A stretch of 64,000 nucleotides of DNA from Pholis gunnellus (taxonomy: Eukaryota; Chordata; Actinopteri; Perciformes; Pholidae). The translations under genes were made by a program, and so were the position numbers. A model generated the notes under the pieces. It had not been told where the DNA came from. It saw only the letters and a program-made list of their open reading frames with translations, and did not search any database. Each line of letters opens with the position of its first letter. Position 1 is the stretch's first letter. The stretch is from positions 31,257,421 through 31,321,420 of the forward strand of contig OU342804.1 in NCBI GenBank assembly GCA_910591455.2, read 5' to 3'. Below are positions 31,685-43,986 of the stretch, in pieces.

Positions 31685-31719
<35 letters not shown>
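31547..31719 (+). repeat. Two (CA)n microsatellites
   Basis: 31547-31570 and 31687-31718, with unassigned sequence between. Confidence 0.95.
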
Positions 31720-32809
31720 TCCTTGTTTTCAGGTCATGCCAAAACGGCAGTCTGCTAGCTCCATGGGGCTGATTGTCTGGCAACTTCCTCTTCCTTTTTG
31801 TCATCCTCTCTGTCCTCCCATCTTGCTGTTTTTCCAGCTCCGTCGGTACAGTGCACAGACAAAACTCTAATAACTCTTTCTCTTTATTAGAGTTAATGAA
31901 CTGGTAAAGTTGGGATATAGATACATTTAAACAAAATGTCTACACAGTATAAGAACTGCTGACCACTGGCGCATACCTCTGGCAGCACCATTGTAATCCA
32001 CTTTTTTCCCAAGTCCCATGATACCTTGCATGATTTTTGCTATTGCTTTTAGTAAACCGGCATCTGGTTAGTGGTATACTTCTGGTGTCTTCACTTTTCT
32101 TAGAGAAATAAATAAGTAAATCATTTGGGAACATCGCTTGTCACTCCTTAAGACCTTTTGCACCCGAGAGTGCCCCAAATGGGGGACTAGAGGGGGGGCG
32201 AAGAGTGTACCACATGTAGTACAAATCACTTTTGAGAACGAATGAAATTATATTTAAAAATATTTCAAAAACGTACACAACGAAGAGATTCTGATCAAAT
32301 GGACCATGTAACCTATTTTAATCACTCAAAAACATATATATACACAAAGTACTTCAAGGTACTACAAGTACTACCACAATTTCACCTATTTCTCGCCAGG
32401 AGAAGGCAAGCAATGTTCACCGTTATCGATCCCAGCCGCGATCTACGGCACTTTCACACACACACTTCATATCCAGGAGCACGAGGAGAACACACTGCAT
32501 CGAAATATCGCCTCCAAATTATTCTACTTTAACTATTATGAAGTTACTATTGATCTGCCACAGATATCAACTCAGCCCATCATCATAAACATTGAAACGC
32601 TCCGTACCTTGTAGATGTTTCCTGGATGAAAATCGAAAAAGCTTCTATGACGAATGAGTAATAATTTCAGTTTTGGCCAATGGGTTTGACCCATGGGGGC
32701 AAAGTTTTCGATTATTTTATTGGCTTAAAATTCTGTAAACAACTCAAAGAACGAATGACTACACTGCCCAGGCTCTTCCGGGTTCAAATCTGTGGGAATT
32801 GCGCAAATC
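31720..32809. other. Unassigned repeat-like DNA
   Basis: 31990-32100 resembles the reverse complement of 33740-33870 (shared AGTGAAGACACC and CAAGGTATCATGGG), so both belong to one unnamed repeat family. Nothing coding seen. Confidence 0.4.
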
Positions 32810-33178
32810 GGCCGATCACTTCACTCTATCAAAGCCAATTGTTTTTTTAAAAGGACTGCTGACATGTTGTGATATGATTTGGGAGAGTTTAGGCCTGTCT
32901 GTGCATCATTTAAAATCAATAAAAGTGCTTTTTAGGCACAAAAAAAAAAGGCGAACCTGAAAATTTTCAATTTGAGCTGTGTGTAACATTCGTTTCAGCA
33001 TTTACCAGTAACATATACAATGATATGTACACATATTAACAAAGCTCACATTTATTTGTGTTATTTTGCCATTTAAATTATTCAAATAGACCTTGTAGTT
33101 AGAGATTTACACTCTCTAGAGTTTGGGTATGACATTTTCGAGCAGAGGTCTCAAAATAGGCCTAGGTTATTAAAAATA
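32810..33178 (+). mobile_element. TTAA-flanked element family, copy 1 (terminal 370 bp)
   Basis: Matches the reverse complement of 34066-34420: ATAGACCTTGTAGTTAGAGA, GACATTTTCGAGCAGAGG, GGCGAACCTGAAAATTTTCA. It ends at TTAA (33179-33182), like the other copies. Probably piggyBac-like and non-autonomous; the left end was not found. Confidence 0.5.
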
Positions 33179-33182
33179 TTAA

Positions 33183-34061
33183 CATTTGGGAAAATAACTA
33201 ATTCACATACTTGCAGAGAGTTAGATGACAAGATCGATAAGGTAAATATGAAGCTACATCTAGCAGCTGAGTTATTTTAGCTTAGTATACAGATTGAAAA
33301 TAGTTGGGCAGGTAGAGCCAGGCTAGTTGTATTCCCTTGTTTCCAGAGGGCACCCTTAATGAAGTGACCTTGTGTAGCAGTAGCAAATTATATTAGCTTA
33401 GCGTTAGCTAAGTAGTGTGGTGATGTGGGACTTTGATGCTCTGGATTGGCTTTAGGTCTGCTTTGAGTTAAACAAGGCTCTGTTTCATCTCCTTCAATTA
33501 AACTAACTTAACTGTATTACTATTGGAGTACTAATCAGCTTCAGTGCTTTTCAGATTGTTCATCACTTCACTATCAATTGCAACAGAATCAATAAAATAG
33601 CAAAATGTGCTATAAAAGAGTGTACGTTATCTGAGGCCACGTGTTCAGGTTGTCCTCCAACCCCTAGCTAGTAGAAGGAATAGGTGATCATATTATCCTG
33701 TTTAAGGAGTCACAGGCTTTGTTACCACATCATTTATTTCCCCAGAAGCTCTACAAAAAGTGAAGACACCTATAGGATACTGCGAACTCTAACAGATGCT
33801 GCTTTTAATGAGAGGATAATTCACACAAGGTATCATGGGGCTAGGAATAAGGTGGATATAGCCGTAAGGATAGAGATGGAAGGAAAAACCAGCGTGACTT
33901 ATCACGGTAAGGTGAAGGACCACGACCCTCCAACAGCTTCATTGCTGCTTGTCATAGATTCTTTGTATAAATGTATTGGTGGGGATGAACAGCTTTCTTC
34001 CATAACATACTCCCTCATTTGGTGATGGTGGCGATCTCAAGGTGGTAGTAGAAAGGGATGT
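33183..34061. other. DNA between two facing TTAA-element ends
   Basis: The + strand 33684-34025 has 113 open codons containing sequence like 31990-32100 reversed. No known domain. Confidence 0.35.
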
Positions 34062-34065
34062 TTAA

Positions 34066-34610
34066 TCTTTTAACCCCTGAGCCTATTTTGAGGCCTCTGC
34101 TCGAAAATGTCATACCCATACTCAAAGGGGCTTATCTCTCTAACTACAAGGTCTATTTGAATAATTTCAATAGAATAATAACACAAACATTTGTGATAGT
34201 TTGTTAATATGTGTACTTATCAGTGCATATGTTACTGGTAAATGCTGAATAAATATAACACACAGCTCAAATTGAAAATGTTCAGGTTCGCCTGAAAAAA
34301 AAGCACTTTTATTGATGCTATTGATTTAAAATGATGCAGACGAAGGCCTAAACTCTCCCAAATCATAGCACAACATGTCTTTCTAAAAAAGAATTGGCTT
34401 TTATAAAGTGAAGCAGGCCAGAGATATCAATGTTTTTGTACAGGTCAGCCGAGGTCAGCCGACATCAATTCTGATTTTGGAAGCAGCATTTTCAGCCGTT
34501 TTATTGTAATTCTATATACTATATAACTATATATTTCACTTCTTTTATCACTAATAGTGTTCAATCTATCTAATACAGCAGTTTGGCATCATTTTGAGAG
34601 CTTGGGCTCT
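34066..34610 (-). mobile_element. TTAA-flanked element family, copy 2
   Basis: Begins after TTAA (34062-34065). TCTTTTAACCCCTGAGCC corresponds to CCTCTTGAACCCTCAGCC in copy 3 read from its end. The similarity to copy 3 (45120-45669, opposite orientation) continues to about 34610. Confidence 0.5.
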
Positions 34611-34653
34611 CTATACACCTGTAAAACATGGCTCATCCATGCAGTATGACTGA

Positions 34654-35055
34654 TTAATTGTTCATCAGAGTGACGGCCAGTGGAAAGAAGCTGTTCCTGT
34701 GTCTGGTGGTTTTGGTGTACAGTGCTCTGTAGCGCCTACCAGAGGGGAGGAGTTGGAACAGCTTATGTCCAGGGTGAGATGGGTCTGCAGTGATCTTTCC
34801 TGCCCGTTTCCTGACTCTGGAGGTGAACAAGTCCAGGATAGAGGGCAGGCTGGAACCAATGATTCTCTCTGCAGACCTGACAATCCATTGTAGTCTGTTT
34901 CTGTCCTGTTTAGTGGCCGATCCAAACAACACAGTGATGGAAGAACAGAGAACAGACTGGATGATAGCCGAGTAGAACAGGATCAGAAGATCCTGAGGCA
35001 GGTTGAACTTCCTGAGCTGGTGCAGGAAGTACAGCCTCTGCTGGGCCTGATCCAC
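34654..35055 (-). pseudogene. LINE reverse transcriptase C-terminal fragment
   Basis: 133 open codons on the - strand: QQRLYFLHQLRKFNLPQDLL, then SVLCSSITVLFG, RLQWIVRSAERIIG, ADPSHPGHKLFQLLPSGRRY and RNSFFPLAV. This order of blocks is the end of the thumb/C-terminal region of fish non-LTR reverse transcriptases, probably L2/CR1-like. The catalytic palm (YADD-type) is absent, so this is a 5'-truncated, inactive copy. The 3' end merges with copy 2 of the TTAA family near 34.6 kb. Confidence 0.75.
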
Positions 35056-35059
35056 GAAA

Positions 35060-35337
35060 TAAGTGAAATCGAGAGAAATACCGCTTTCAATAAGTCATCA
35101 ATGTGGGACAAAGTAAAAGCCCATTTAACACGTCATCAACGTGGGACAAACGTTTTGCTCAGAAACTGATACGGAAGTGCACTTACGCTATGGAAAACTC
35201 CGACCTAAGTTGAAAGGGCGCACAGTTGAATGACTGCTGTCGGGCCTCCAATGTCCAACAGTATGTATCTTAGTTTGCTGGCACGGACACATTATGGAGG
35301 ATGAGTATCTAGCTAGCCTTGCAGCTAGCAAGTCACT
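35060..35337. other. Flank of the hAT insertion; no recognised gene
   Basis: Contains a loosely repeated pair (AAGTCATCAATGTGGGACAAA and CGTCATCAACGTGGGACAAA, 35093 and 35131). This unit continues after the hAT element at 36237. Confidence 0.4.
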
Positions 35338-35345
35338 AACTAGAG

Positions 35346-36228
35346 CAGGGGTGGCCAACCAGTCAGAGACCAAGAGCCACATTTTTTACTGTGTTACTGC
35401 AAAGAGCCACATCATACACATGGGCACACATGAACATCACCCTATCCCTTCCTCACACACACACATACCTTTGCTCAGCCAGATTTATTGTAAAGGTCAC
35501 ACACCAACATGATAATGACAGAAATGGACTCCTAAGACCACAGGCCAGTCATTTTCAACAATGAACATTGTGTGCACTGTCTCACACAGACAAACTCTCA
35601 GTTCAACCAAGTCCACAAACAAAAATATAATAATTTACAATAGTGTTTTTCTTTTACTATGCATGTTACTTAGTGGGACTTCTGGCATTCCTTGCCTTGA
35701 ACAATCCTCTTCAAATCTGGCTTGTATTCCGTTGTTGCCACTCGAAGCAATTCTTTCACATGGGTGTCAGTCAGAACAGATCGATGCTTTGATTTCACGT
35801 GTTTCACGGTAGAAAACACAGACTCGCAGACGTATGTTGACCCAAACATTGACAGTATCTTAAGCGCAGCCCGTTTGACATTGGGGTATTTTTTCATTGG
35901 CACACTTTTCCAGAACTCAATGGTCCCTTCCCTTAAAGCAGGTTTGAGTTGGTCCTCCTCACAAAGATCGATCATCTCTAACTCAGCCGCATCCTCATCT
36001 GTGACTATCGGGGCTTTCAAACAGTCCGTCTCTGCGTTAAATGGGTCGACGAGGAACGTAATCTGTGGCCGCACATGCGCGTTTGACGAAAATACCGTAT
36101 TTAACTCAAGCGAAGCGAACACGCACATTAAAAAAACACAAATACAAACTTCGATATGAACGTAAGAGCCGCATGAAACCGGGCAAAGAGCCGCATGCGG
36201 CTCGGGAGCCGCGGGTTGGCCACCCCTG
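35346..36228 (-). mobile_element. hAT element, 883 bp, with perfect ends and target duplication
   Basis: Left end CAGGGGTGGCCAACC (35346-35360) and right end GGTTGGCCACCCCTG (36214-36228) form a perfect 15-bp inverted repeat. The 8-bp duplication AACTAGAG flanks it (35338-35345 and 36229-36236). It carries only the last part of a transposase, so it is internally deleted and must be mobilised in trans. Confidence 0.92.
35670..36128 (-). pseudogene. hAT transposase C-terminal fragment with dimerisation domain
   Basis: 152 open codons. The later part (EFWKSVPMKKYPNVKRAALK, then ILSMFGSTYVCESVFS, HRSVLTDTHVKELLRVAT) is the hAT C-terminal dimerisation region as in GTF2IRD2/EPM2AIP1-like transposases. 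The DDE catalytic core and BED finger are missing, so the product could not transpose. An intact frame over this length suggests a young copy or a conserved fragment. Confidence 0.8.
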
Positions 36229-36236
36229 AACTAGAG

Positions 36237-37780
36237 GTACTGTGACGGCACACGCTACCGTGTCACCTCTGTTGGCAAATAGAGCAATCCAGGAGACAGT
36301 TGGCTAACTGTTCGATAACGTTAGACGACCATTTATCTGTTCATATGAGTGGAGTGAATGTGAACATTTTATATCCAGCCATGTTCTCCTGAAGGAGAAT
36401 CTGTTTGTTTGTTTTTTTACACGAATGAATGATTGATATATTCTTGATCACTTTGTGTTGTGTCTATTTGCCTTTTCTGTTGAAAAACTATGGGTTTTGA
36501 GGCAGTGATGGCCTTTCAATGTCATTTATAAATGCTTTGTAAGGCAATAGACAAGCTTATTAATCAAGAAAAAAACATTTATAACTGCATAGAGTGTTAA
36601 TGTAGGAACAATGCTTTATAAATGATGAATTAAGTGTATACTCATACTAATGCTTCATAGTGTGTAGTCATTATAAAGTCTTACCAAAATTCTTTTAAAC
36701 AAATACACAATACTTTTGTGCTGATCCAATCCGATACATGACTCCATTTCATTATACGATCCGAACCGGGTGTTTTAGGATTCCTTGCACTCTTGTGATA
36801 TGGTGAACTGAAAAAAGTGGTTGAAACACCTCCTCTCTACACAAGAAAGTAGGCAGGATTTAAACTTCTGTCTCAAGCTCTTCTTTGACTTTCAAACAAT
36901 TACTTTCATCACTTCTCATATGTACAGCCACACTGAAAGATCAAAATGTTGCCAGATTAGACCCTCTTATTTATCATGGACAGCTACTTGGTTTTAGACG
37001 ACATTAAACATATTTAACCCAAACGATGCTCTACCTAGACCATTTTGTGAATACATCTTTCAATCAAGCACATCAAACCTGTTGCCCAATGTGCAAATAT
37101 GAGTGTATGGTCACCTATAGGTTAGGATTTTTATGCTCATCCCTCATGCTGCTTCAATGGAGACCTTGATGATAGGAAATAAATAAATGGTTGACATGGG
37201 TAACTGCAGTCAAACCACAAAGCGCAGACACTAAACAGCCCACCAAACATGATCAGCACTATGGATAATTCCGAGAAGCAGTAGCTGGTTCACCTTTCTC
37301 TGAAAGTATCAACAAACACACGACTGATTGACCCTAACCTGCGTTTACACACATGCACACGCACACACACAATGCATTTGTGCCTCTAGGACGTACCATA
37401 TGTGACCTCCATGGTCCCTCTAACCTGGTGACTGGGAAGTACAACGTTCAGTTAGAGGCATGACACCTAGACAGGCATAAATAAACACCAGTAGCCCCTT
37501 TCACAGAAACACACACACAAACCTATAGGTAAGTGGTTTCCGCTGCTGGTGGTTTGCTTCAGTTGAAGCAGGGGTCAGGCAGGTCAGAGGGATGTTAGAA
37601 TAAACTATGCTTCTTAAATTGTGAACTGAGATTAGGGAGATAATTCAGTTGCAGGAATCTCGTCATGCTTGCTGTTTGATAATGTTACAGGTCAGATTCA
37701 TGGACTGGAACTCACATCAACATACAATATGTGACACCTATGATTGCCATTGATGTTTTATCTTAATAAAACATAAAACT
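36237..37780. other. No recognised gene
   Basis: Unassigned AT-rich DNA. I see no exon-like open frame with splice sites. Confidence 0.4.
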
Positions 37781-37782
37781 CA

Positions 37783-37997
37783 GGGGCGACTGGCTGAGTG
37801 GAGCCCAGGGCCGTCTTTCAATCAGAGGATTGGTGGTTCAAACCCTGGCTCTGGCTCCGGCACAACTAGTTGCAAGTCGATGTGTCCTTGAGCAAGACAC
37901 TTAACCCCGAAAATTGCTCCCGTAGCTGTGCCTGCGGTATGATAGCATCTAGTCGCTTTGGATAAAAGCATCAGCTAAATGACTGTAATGTAATATA
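37783..37997 (+). mobile_element. Full-length tRNA-derived SINE
   Basis: Pol III A box TGGCTGAGTGG (37791-37801) and B box GGTTCAAACCC (37835-37845) are intact. CCTTGAGCAAGACACTTAAC follows, and the tail GGATAAAAGCATCAGCTAAA with TGACTGTAATGTAAT is characteristic of teleost SINEs. A different family from the SINE at 25.7 kb, which has a CATTTACC tail. Confidence 0.85.
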
Positions 37998-40495
37998 AGG
38001 ATATTTGTATATAACAGTTTAAATAACCCTTAAATAAACCTGTTCTAAAGAAGTCCATCTAATTTAAAAAAATGTAAAGCCCTCTGTGTACAACTTTAAA
38101 CATATTTGAATTTATTCTAGGGACAAAATGTTTTATTGTTTCTCTAGTAAGCTGATGCTCTCTTTCACAGTTCATTTTTTACCATTAAAACTGCTAAGTG
38201 AATGTCATGTTTTCAGCTTGTTGCGCTATCCCAAAGCAGCTGAATGAGTCTTTTAGGGCAGCTTTAAATATGGCTGTTCTCTATTGACAGTGAAGGTGGC
38301 TGAACACATCAATTGAACCTGTTAGGATAGACAAGAGTGATGTCTTGTAAACACAAGGTCCAGTGTTGGATTCGTAGACTGTTGTCACAGGTTCATCTTT
38401 GGATGTCGGTAATAGATTTCAGTCTGCAATGAAAGTTCAGCCATGGTGCTTCTGAAGTCAGAACAAATTTCCTTTTACCTTCTCTTACAAGCAAACCAAA
38501 TACACAATGATGTTGATTTGTGGTAATCGTGTTGAAAACATAGTTTACATCTCATGGACATGGACTTTCATTGAAGTAAAAGTGTTAGATTGTTGCTTCA
38601 GCAGGTCACTTTTTGTGTGGTGTTCTGAAATGACTTTCTACTGAGAGTCTGCTGGTCTGATGTCTGTATCAGCAGAATATTGACTTAAACAGTATCAGAG
38701 AAGTCAAACAGTGTGCAGTTTTCTCATAGTTGTGCTGGAAAGTTAACACTTTGTCATACATCTAATGCGCAATCCACTGCTGGGATTTCATGGGCATTTA
38801 TTCAACCTGGTTTTAGAAGGTGAATTACATCTTCAGTTTACTTTTTCTTCTTGCAATCTACAAACTTTTAAATAATAATTATGGTTATAATAATGCCACT
38901 TAAAAGCTCTCGTGTTCAACATTTAAAGACATAAGGACATACTTCATCTTAAGAGGTATTTCAAAGACGTCCTTGGAATGTAATCTTTAAAGATCCTGCT
39001 GGTGATTAGTATTGTCTAATATTGACTTTAGTGAACAACTGATATTTAAAAATCATGTTCATTCATTTCTCAACTAGCCTTTTATTTTGAAGGTACAAAT
39101 GGTGTGGTGTTGCTCATTTTCCTTTTTTCAGATTTACTTATCTCCTGTTAATGATATCTAAAAATAAAAATATAATGATTTGTTCTTCCACTAAAGGCCA
39201 GTTGAGTCTGCCAGTCCCAATGGATTTTGTGTATCTGTCCTACTAAATATAATGTCAATCAAATGTGAATAGCAGTTGACACCACAAGTATCAGGCGTTT
39301 ACAACTGTAATGGTTTATGGTTGCAGCATGAGTGACGATGCTGAATAAGTGGTGGAATCTAACCAAACTAGTTTGATTCCAACGTAACATACTGAGGACA
39401 ATCCCATTTCAAACTGCAGCTCAGCTCTCTTGGGCTTCTGCTCCTTCACTGACAAAAACTCAAAGTCTCCTATAATGTGAACTCAGGGTCCAAGGTGACA
39501 AACTGACCAATTATTAGCTCTTTCTAAGCCATCGACCACAGGTCCTCGTAAGTAGACCTTGAGTTGAGATCATTTTGTTACACACACTAATTCCAGGGTC
39601 AAGATTGAGCTTCCTTGCTTAAGTGAGTTTGTGTTACGTATACTAAATAAAAAAATGTTTTTTATTGTAAATGCATCACGACCATAATAAAGAAAAACAC
39701 AATCATTTAGTCACTTTTTGTTTGGGCAAGTTGTGCCACGGTATGCCTGTGTGATGTTGATCAAGACTTTATAGTTTTAGCACTGCCAATCACGGGTCAG
39801 GGCAACCTTTCCATTTCTAAACACTAAATATTAAAACTTAATGGACAATATGCCATCAGATTTGCTGAGCACATCGATTCTCCTCAGTAGCACCACCCTC
39901 AGGACAAACTTCACTCTCTCAATGCTACTCTGAGTTGCATCGAGAGATATGTCAGCATGTTTATTCCACCCATCACTATGATGTGCGGAGCAATGAACCT
40001 TGCAGCCTGTAGGGGCTGCTAGCAGAGCTTTAGAACTTGTTTCATAAACCAAAACATCAGAATGTTTTTAAAGACATTTCAGGGGAATATTCTACTCTAA
40101 GTATGGATACTACTAACTTGGTTCATGGCATCAGTGCATAGTTTGTATGGACATTTTGGTGGATTGGCTTTAGTTTTGGGTTTAACTGATGCCCCTGAAA
40201 TCGAAGTTCAAGATGTTTGTAGGTTAACTCCCTGAATAAACTCAGTTTTAGTGCATCCCTGCTTACGCCGTTGTTTAAAGTCACCACTGTTTGCCTGCAG
40301 CTACATTTGCTGTCTGGCTTTGGTATTTATGTGCAGTTTTCTATTTATGTTAGCCTTTCAGCACACCAAGACACTGTGCCACTGCACCCACCCACCCACC
40401 CGCCTGCAGTATAGTACAGTAGAGGGGCGACAGAAGGAGATGTGAGGCGATAGCCCCCTTTTTTTCAGGGCAGAAAAAGACCCCAATTGTGTCTG
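37998..40495. other. No recognised gene
   Basis: About 2.5 kb without coding, RNA or repeat features that I can support. Confidence 0.4.
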
Positions 40496-40663
40496 AGCGC
40501 CCTCCTCTCCCTCGCCTCGCCTCGCCTCGCATGCCTCTGGAAGTGCAAAGAAAAGGGAGAAAGAGATTTAGAGAAAGGGAGAGGGAAGGAGGGAAGGCTG
40601 GTTCGCTGTGCAGCTGCTCCTGCAGAGGCCTTTGGATTACATCAGAGTGGCTGAGAAGAAAGG

Positions 40664-40710
<47 letters not shown>

Positions 40711-40860
40711 CACCCACAGGAGGGTGTGAGGCACACTCCACAAATCAGACCTCTTTTTACCATCCTCTCTCTATCCTGGTCCCTCGCTCTCTGTATCTCT
40801 CTATCAAGGGTTGTAGTGGAGCGGCCCTCCACAGAGCTATCATTGTTATTAGACTGAAGA

Positions 40861-40898
<38 letters not shown>
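40496..40898 (+). repeat. Simple-repeat cluster: (CCTCG)n, (GA)n and (CA)n
   Basis: (CCTCG)n at about 40510-40530, (GA)n at 40667-40704, (CA)n at 40863-40898. The purine-rich block 40540-40600 is also low complexity. Confidence 0.9.
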
Positions 40899-40901
<3 letters not shown>

Positions 40902-42892
40902 GGGGAGGAGGTAATTACTTACTTTTCCTCCTGTTACTGTAGTTGATTAGCTTTTGGTCTACATTCCTTTTCCAACTTAATCTTTCATTTCCATTTTTGA
41001 AATTAGAGGTACACACTTGAATGTTCAAATTCTAAACCCTTAAATTGTATGTGAACAAACAAATATCTAACTCACAGCTGAGTTGGACGTCTCATGCAGC
41101 TGAGACAGCCTCTGCTCATCTGGGAAGGCCCCCTGTCTTTTCGCCTGGCCTTTAAGTGGGGAAATTCAGAACATGTATGAACATTTTTTGGGGCTTACAA
41201 TCCTTCCTCAAAGACATTTAAACATGAAAAGTGAACAGAAGTAGTAAAAAGCAAAACAGAGAGCTTGAGAGTTCAAATCCTGTATAGGCTGTTTGGGAAC
41301 AACTAAAGACACTTTTGCCTCATGATCAGATGACACATCACACAACCTACATTGTTTGACGCATACTGCGACTGAATGAGTATTGTGATTTTTTTGTAGT
41401 TAATAACTGTTGTATATGTTGTAGGTTGGACTAGTTCTCTGGTACTCTTGTGGTGGTGCTGCTGGTCCTCATCCTGTGTAGGCGGGTCCTGTGGCATGGG
41501 ATATGTATCCTTATTGGTCAGAAATGGTTCAAGAAGCCTTCAAGGAGTAGAGAAGTTGCCAATAGAAGACAGCCTGGAGAAGTGACAAATGAATAAATAA
41601 TGCAAAAATATTTTTTAACATTGTCTGCCAATGCATGCTTCTGTGATTGGCTGAGACAATCAAGCAAACAGACCCTAAACATCTTTTAATGTAAAACTTT
41701 GCCTAACATAATGTATAATACATCTTTATTTGGAGAGCTTTTGAAGTTGGTGCCTTTTTAATTGACTTCATGCAGTGTGGAGATTCGTTTGACATTTAGT
41801 GGTCATTTGTCGTATTGCATCTTCCTTTTCTTTGGTCTTTTTCTCGCTGTATTGCAAACAATATGCAAACAATCCAAACAGGTTAAAAGTCATCAATTCA
41901 AAAAAATACCATCAGACACATTCACAATCATGGGCAATTTCAAGTCAACCTGAGATGAATGGAAGAAACCAACGCAAGCCATCTACAGATGGAGGACTGT
42001 GGCAGAGCCTCTGATCCACCATGCTGCTCGCATTAGTAATCACACCCTCAATATTTGTTTCACTTTTGGCTGCCTAGAACAGCTACAAAGGTCGAAAACC
42101 AACCTACAGCCACTTTGTGTTTTATTGTCTTGAATTCTGTAGAGCAGAGGGCAAACTTCATGTTGTGCCTTCATGTTGATGACTGTCATTGTTTAAATCT
42201 AGCGACTTCTGTAAGAAAAATACAAAAATCTATCTGAGTTCACTGCAAAATGGTACCAAAATGGAAGGATATCTGTCACCTAATACTTAGTCTGATACAT
42301 AATTAATTCTCTCTTGATGAGCCGAACACATGATTTGTGCTTGCTTAACTAGCTGGTTCTTGCCTTGGTTCATTGCGATGACTCAGCGGAGGTCATACTT
42401 TACTCACTACTACTGAAATATATCCAAGAACAGCAGTCATTTTTCTTTTGCTCTCACAGGGAGGAAAAGTGAAATTTGATATTTCACACCCCTGTGTGAG
42501 AGGAAGAGGGTGTGAATTAGCATGTCGGCATATTGTTCTGGATGGGGACTGAGTGACATTTTTATGGGAGGATGTTACAGAGAGAGAAAAGCTTTACTTT
42601 CAGCAGGCACTTGACCACTGAAAAACCTCTTTGCCTATCAACACTCATGTTTGAGCTTTGTTTTGTCGTAACTCTTCACAGAAGTCCTAAATCTGAGATT
42701 GGAGATATTGTATGTGATTCCCTGGGAATGCTAATGCAATCATCCTAAATCGAAATCCAGATGTGAATGTGCCTTTGCAGCCATGCAGTTCTCTGATGTC
42801 TCTGGCAGGCCATGAATATGACCTAAATCATGAAAGGATGGTCTCCGTTGTCGCTATCATCCGATCTTTAAGTGTGCACGTTGCCTATATCG
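40899..42892. other. No recognised gene
   Basis: Unassigned DNA. Open stretches are short and lack motifs. Confidence 0.4.
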
Positions 42893-42900
42893 CCAGAAAA

Positions 42901-43804
42901 TATCATTGTTTATCATAACTGGCCCGCCACACCACAGAGCTCCGGGACGAAAAGTGGCGATGTGAGCTGGCTTTTTGTGCAACATAAGGAAGCATCTCAC
43001 TGCGCTAAACCTCCAGCTTCAGGGACGGGGACGTGTGATCACAGACATGTGATGCAGTAAAAGTCTCCACCGCTGTGTTCCCGACTGCGCATTTTGCTGA
43101 TAACTGGGCGCACTTGGCACAGAGTTCACTCGGCGATTTGCCGACTTTGCAGTTCAGAAAAATTTTAATTGGAACTGCTCAGCAATCCCTTTGCAGTTGA
43201 AGTGGAAAGAGCACCTGTGCACATCCAAATGGAGCTGATAGACCTCCAGTGTAATGACACACTCAAGGCAAAGTTTGACGCAGCACAGTTTCCAAGCTTC
43301 ATCCCCGAAACGATGCCTTAACTCCGCCTACTGTACATGCTGCTCAAATGCTCTGCATGTTTGGAAGCACATACCTGTGTGAGCAGCTTTTCTCTGTGAT
43401 GAAGATGAACAAAAACCCACACAGGAGTCGTCTCACTGATGCACACCTTCACTCCACATTGAGGGTTTCCACAGAACCCAACGCCAGATATTAATGAACT
43501 GGCAGCCAAGAAAATATGCCAAACATCTGGCTCTGGTACGTATGCATAAAATAATGTAGCTTATACCTAAACATGTATTCTTTTTGCACTTTGTCCAATA
43601 TCCCTTCTATCCTGTTTATTAAATGGTGACTCTATTTGTCAATTTTAGTTTTGTCCCTCTCTGAGATTGAGTTTAACACCATGGCATATATGCTGTATAA
43701 TGCTAAAAGGTGTCATTTTGTAACATTTTTGGTTGTTGGTTGTGTCGCGGGATCTTTTTAAAGTAAAAAGTGTGCTGTGGCTCAGAAAAGGTTGAAAAAG
43801 ACTG
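42901..43804 (+). mobile_element. hAT element remnant, about 904 bp, right end preserved
   Basis: The right end reads, on the - strand, CAGTCTTTTTCAACC (43804 to 43790), a hAT-type terminus. GCCTATAT lies directly outside it (43805-43812) and again at 42893-42900, an apparent 8-bp target duplication. The left end after it (CGCCAGAAAA) does not match the right end. Inside is a damaged transposase C-terminus (43150-43500). Confidence 0.6.
43150..43500 (+). pseudogene. Damaged hAT transposase C-terminus
   Basis: Readable pieces: VHIQMELIDLQCNDTLKAKF, then QFPSFIPETMP, MLCMFGSTYLCEQLFS and HRSRLTDAHLHSTLRVST. The same block order occurs in the hAT fragment at 35.7-36.1 kb. The TAA at about 43319 and at least one frameshift break it. 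A pseudogene of a GTF2IRD2-like hAT family. Confidence 0.75.
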
Positions 43805-43915
43805 GCCTATATCACCCTCTGCAATGACGGCTCCATATCGTTGTAGGCCTGTAAAGGGCAAGTACCTGGCAGATAATCTTATTTTCACACACACATACAT
43901 ACACAAACACACACA

Positions 43916-43918
<3 letters not shown>

Positions 43919-43984
<66 letters not shown>
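43919..43984 (+). repeat. (CA)n microsatellite
   Basis: About 33 CA units, preceded by an interrupted CA tract from 43886. Confidence 0.95.

Positions 43985-43986
<2 letters not shown>

Noticed and set aside
32810..34610. Single transposon with 370-bp terminal inverted repeats
   Set aside because: The TTAA tips face inward and the third copy at 45 kb shows which side is terminal, so these are two insertions.
37783..37850. Functional tRNA gene suggested by good A and B boxes
   Set aside because: The cloverleaf is not completed and a SINE body and tail follow directly.
40350..40892. 180-codon open frame on the - strand
   Set aside because: Driven by (CA)n, (GA)n and (CCTCG)n; the product is Cys-Val and Ser-Leu repeats.
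43703..43984. Cys-Val-rich open frame and similar frames at 31.3-31.8, 50.8-51.2, 57.4-57.7 and 63.6-63.9 kb
   Set aside because: All are translations of (GT)n/(CA)n microsatellites.
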